From: Dichetophora obliterata
Lineage: Eukaryota; Arthropoda; Insecta; Diptera; Sciomyzidae
DNA length: 64,000 nucleotides
Assembly (NCBI GenBank): GCA_963920525.1
Contig: OY986439.1
Span: 47,590,982 to 47,654,981 of the forward strand
Direction of reading: 5' to 3'
Below the pieces are notes generated by a model. It made no database searches and was not told the DNA's origin. It was given only the letters and a program-made list of their open reading frames with translations. Each line of letters starts with the position of its first letter. The stretch's first letter is position 1. The position numbers and the translations under genes were made by a program. Below, piece after piece: positions 60,414 through 64,000 of the stretch.

Positions 60414-61334
60414 CAGGGTTGTCAATATTCGAAGCGCCCATCTGGCAACACTGTAACTGCCAAATCGACTAATGACATGCCGCGTTTGAAGCGTCATTCC
60501 AAGCAAATGTTTACAATGGATTAGTACACGCCACGCGAACGCTCTAAAATTGTTGAAATTTACATTCAACAAAACAAGTCAATAGTGAAAACTCAACTCA
60601 GTGAGCGATGAAGCTCATTTTCAGTTGATCGGAACGGTAAACAAACAAAATTGCCGTATTTATGCCACTGACAATCCACAAGAGATTCAAGAGGTACCTC
60701 TTCACGATGCAAAAGTCACTGTTTGGTGCGGCGTTTGTGCTAAAATGCTCATTGGGCCGTTCTTTTTCGAAGATGATAATGGCCACAGAGTTACTGTCAA
60801 TCAGGACCGTTATCGCGATATGATAAACAATTTTTTCATGCCAATCGTTCGTCGAAAACGTATCAGGCACTACTGGTTTCAACAAAACGGCGCGCCACCA
60901 CACACAAGCCGCACTACAATCGATTTTTTGAAGCAATTGTTCCCTGGCCGTTTGATGTCAAAAAATGGTGATTTCGATTGGCCGCCAAGATCACCAGATT
61001 TAACGCCTCCAGACTTCTTTTTGTGGGGTTATTTGAAATCAAAGGTTTACGTCAACAAGCCAAAGACCCTAGAAATGCTGAAAACCAACATCCGTCAAGA
61101 AATAACCGCCATTCCCATCGAAATGTTGAAGAAAACCATGGAAAATGCTGAAAAACGGGCACAATATGTCGTAGAGGCCCATGGCGACCATTTACGAGAT
61201 ATCATATTCAAGAAATAATGTAAGCAAATCTACTTGAACCCAATTAAATGATATTCATGACGAATAGACAAAAAATTGTGGTTTCTTTGATTTATTTAAA
61301 AATAAAATGGGCGCTTCGAATATTGGCAACCCTG
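60414..61334 (+). mobile_element. mariner, DD41D, internally deleted
   Basis: Inverted ends CAGGGTTGYCAATATTCGAA (one mismatch) flanked by TA at 60412-60413 and 61335-61336. The length of 921 bp falls about 0.4 kb short of the full-length relative at 48988-50288. Confidence 0.9.
60516..61218 (+). pseudogene. DD41D transposase with internal deletion and lost Asp
   Basis: The N-terminus (MD, stop, YTPRERSKIV...NKSIVKTQL) jumps straight to SDEAHFQLIGTVNKQN. Compared with the 49-kb relative, about 140 residues of DNA-binding region are missing. The second catalytic position is Asn (FQQNGAPPHT) instead of Asp, while the first (SDEAHF) and third (PPDFFLWG) Asp remain. From 60601 to the stop the catalytic domain is open, so the fragment is well preserved but inactive. 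Confidence 0.9.
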
Positions 61335-61669
61335 TATATGAATATTTTTTGTTGAAAGAGTGTCCCTGGTGATGAACTTCGGCGGAGTTCGAAATATTGG
61401 ACGCAATAAAACCAAGACAAAGAAACAAATATAAAATTGTGTTTTTATTCAAAAAGTGACATTGAGCCCGAAATCATATATTCAGAGGTTGAAGAAAAAA
61501 TTATATTCGCCCTTGTTCTTGAACCCTCTCGCTCTCAAAACGGCTTCGAAACAAAATTGTCATATTCTTGACACTTTCAATTTCTACGTTGAGATAGTGA
61601 TTTTTGACTCAATTATCGAGCAAACGTCGTCAAATAAACATTTAAATTTTTCTTAATCAGTTCTTACTT
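61335..61669. other. gene-free stretch
   Basis: No supported feature. Confidence 0.45.
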
Positions 61670-61930
61670 TTTATTTCTTGTCCTCAAAAACATAAATCGT
61701 TTTCTGATTTTTTGCTCAGAAATAAAAATTGCTTTTCGATTGTAAGTTTTTTGCTTAGAAATAAAAATCGTTTAAGGATTTTTATCATTCAGCTCAAAAA
61801 CTAAAAACATTTTTTGCTTTTATATTTTCTCCCTCAAAAATAAGAATCGTTTTATGAGTCCTAATTACTTGCTCAGAAATAAATATTGTTTTGTGATTTT
61901 AATGTTCTTGGTCAGATATAAAAATGTGCA
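61670..61930 (+). repeat. degenerate minisatellite, about 40-bp unit, six to seven copies
   Basis: Units beginning CTCAGAAATAAAAATCGTTTT or close variants start near 61683, 61715, 61754, 61793, 61834 and 61873, with a partial one after 61913. Confidence 0.75.
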
Positions 61931-62767
61931 TTTAAAAAGCAATATATAATTTTTTTTTATCATGTACTATGAGGGTATGCTTTGTTTAAGACCGAAAAAT
62001 TTGTTAATTAATTGAATTGTAAAATTTTACCAAATAATGCTTCCAAATAATTAATATCTTTATTAATTTTAATATTAATATTTTTATTACTATATATTTA
62101 TGAAATAAGTTTTTTATGAAGTTGAGTAAGCAAAAATAATTTAAAAATGAACAAAGAAAATGGAGCATTAAAAGTACAATATTAGAAAAAAATAGTTGTA
62201 GTCAACTTATCACCTTTTATTTGATATTAACGCAACCGTGTGCATTTTCGCTCAAATGACATTGATATCATTCTCCAACTCTTCCCTTACTTCAAAATAA
62301 GCATACCAATTTTAGAAAACGTCAAAATTACGTATAACTGTATATCAATGAATCATGGTTTTAACAAGAGAAAAAGCAGAGTATGCATGTCAAGTCTTTT
62401 AATGACACAAGAGATAAACTCTAATGTACTCATCATTTTCAAGCATGTCATAAAGATTTTAAAGTACCATTATCCAAATAATGAATAATACATTATTAAG
62501 TCATCAGCGGTGTGATCAGAATTTAAGCTTTTGACGAAGTGTCCGAAAAAACTGTTAGATATCTTTTGAATTTGATTCTAAAATTGTTTAAACACGATAT
62601 TGTACTAAAAGTATTTTATCACATTGAGTTATAGGTAAGTCCATGAGCTCGGCTGTATACCATATGAGTCCCAAAAATACAGTCTGAAAAAAAAAATCTT
62701 GATAGGGTATGAAAAATTCATATTATTGTCAATACTTGAAAAACTAAAAAAGGGTGATTTTGAAAAT
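61931..62767. other. gene-free stretch
   Basis: AT-rich, no supported feature. Confidence 0.45.
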
Positions 62768-64000
62768 CTATACCGTAGAAACAATTAAAGTCTCCATCAT
62801 GTAGCTAAAAGGTATTACTGAACTTAATTAATTACATCTTCTGCCAAAGTTTCAGATTTTTTATTGCATGCGGAAAGGAAGACAGGGTGTTAAAAAGTGA
62901 TTTTTTTCGTTGTTCGACTCAACTTAGAGAGTTAACTGATTTAAAACAACAAAAATACAAAACTTTTGACATATTCTAAACTATCTCTAAGAGATCCTTT
63001 AAGTTGTAAACAAATTTTTTTATTTTTAAATCACCTTTCAAAAAAATCAGGGTTAAAAACTATAAAATTGATTAAAACAAAATCTAACTGCAATTGAGCT
63101 TCTTGGCAAACTGACACTTTTTTGAAAAAGTTTGGATACACATAATAAAATCTTATATTTATTATGTTGACTTTATATGATTTAAATACAAATTCTAAAT
63201 GTTTGATAGTTTAAATCATACTTGATGTTAAATACAAATTCAAGTTGTTTGATAGTGTAGACTTCCAGCAGGCTGTTGGACTACATATAATAACATAAGC
63301 ATAGAGACTAAAGTAAAACAGAAATACAACAACCAATATGAAATTATGAAATTGAGAAAAAACTGAGAAATTGACGCTTCAAATCTCATCGCTCCGGTGA
63401 TGCAGTGCGTTAGTGCGCGCTTGCACCGGTATCACAAAGATTTCTGATGACGCTTTTAGCAGGGCAGAAATTGTGCAATAAATTCAGCTAGTGATTTTTT
63501 CCTTTTCATATTGAAAAACTTTTGTTGTTGTTGTTGTTGTTTCTTTGGAAAAATTCGTTAGAACAATTAATTGTTCTAACTTTGACCTTAAGCTCAATAA
63601 ACGATTTTAAACTATCAAACAACTAGAATTTGTATTTAAAATCAAGTATGATTTAAACTATCAAACATTTAGAATTTGTATTTAAATCATATAAAGTCAA
63701 CATAATAAATATAGAGGTCATTTAGAAAAAATTTTAATTAAAATCTTATATTTTTATATTGAAATAAAAAAGTTAAAGATTTTATCTCTATTGGTTTTCA
63801 AGAAATAAATCATCAAATATGTGTATATTTTTCATTATTTTCATAATTTTTTGATTTTTGAACCCCCTAACTTGCAAAATAAATTAGCGAGGAAATAAAA
63901 AAAATGTCATTTCCAGTATCTACAGCCCCAATTTAATTTTTGATAATTTTTTCAGAATTTTTAAGAAAGGTTGACCGATTTGCTATTTTGTTTTGTTATC
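62768..64000 (-). repeat. right arm of the large palindrome, runs off the window
   Basis: Reverse complement of 59403-60057, split by palindromic insertion copy C. It continues past the last base, so the true outer boundary is unknown. Confidence 0.83.
63161..63738 (+). mobile_element. palindromic insertion, copy C, with 15-bp target duplication
   Basis: TAAAATCTTATATTT at 63146-63160 is repeated at 63739-63753, and the other palindrome arm (about 59655-59680) shows the unfilled site. The left inverted arm is about 95 bp and the right about 190 bp. Both contain two spaced copies of an AATTTGTATTTAAA motif. The centre has the tRNA-like segment (63388-63430), and a one-sided tail follows CATAATAAAT. 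Confidence 0.8.

Overview
The window reads as a nuclear segment of a higher fly (Diptera). Support comes from the A+T-rich composition, short introns with canonical GT/AG borders, CLIP-domain serine proteases of the easter/SPE/MP1 type, and insect transposon families. DD41D 'rosa'-type mariners and tRNA-derived SINEs suggest a tephritid fruit fly, but that is inference. Nothing is prokaryotic: there are no operons, rRNA genes or CRISPR arrays.

Three host genes are supported, all secreted CLIP-domain serine proteases with the same four-exon plan (intron phases 1, 0, 1). Genes 1 (3899-5350, +) and 2 (14883-16340, -) are tail-to-tail paralogues on the arms of a large inverted duplication (about 1190-5692 and 14525-22557). 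Gene 3 (25884-38586, +) has its signal-peptide and CLIP exons at 26 kb and its catalytic exons at 37.5 kb, separated by an 11.4-kb intron. Gene 3 keeps a trypsin-like pocket (D189, G226). Genes 1 and 2 have Ser at 189 and Ile at 226, so their specificity has probably changed. Such proteases normally act in haemolymph or perivitelline cascades (Toll ligand processing, melanisation).

The rest is mostly transposons. The spacer of the inverted duplication holds a decayed Transib (a relative of RAG1) with a visible 5-bp target duplication at 7670-10431. The right arm carries a 2.4-kb insertion and a tRNA-SINE. At 23.6-24.8 kb there is an I/R1-like reverse-transcriptase relic. The gene 3 intron contains MITEs, a mauritiana-type mariner (32157-33444), a SINE, and a 5'-truncated LINE with a 779-codon open frame (34317-36656).

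From 39 kb to the end no host gene is seen. There are many MITEs and foldback elements, one full-length and one internally deleted DD41D mariner, and a small unknown ORF. The most unusual item is a family of palindromic insertions (46579-47106, 51924-52201, 63161-63738) flanked by target duplications of 9, 10 and 15 bp. Each copy lies inside another repeat whose unfilled partner copy is present in this same window.
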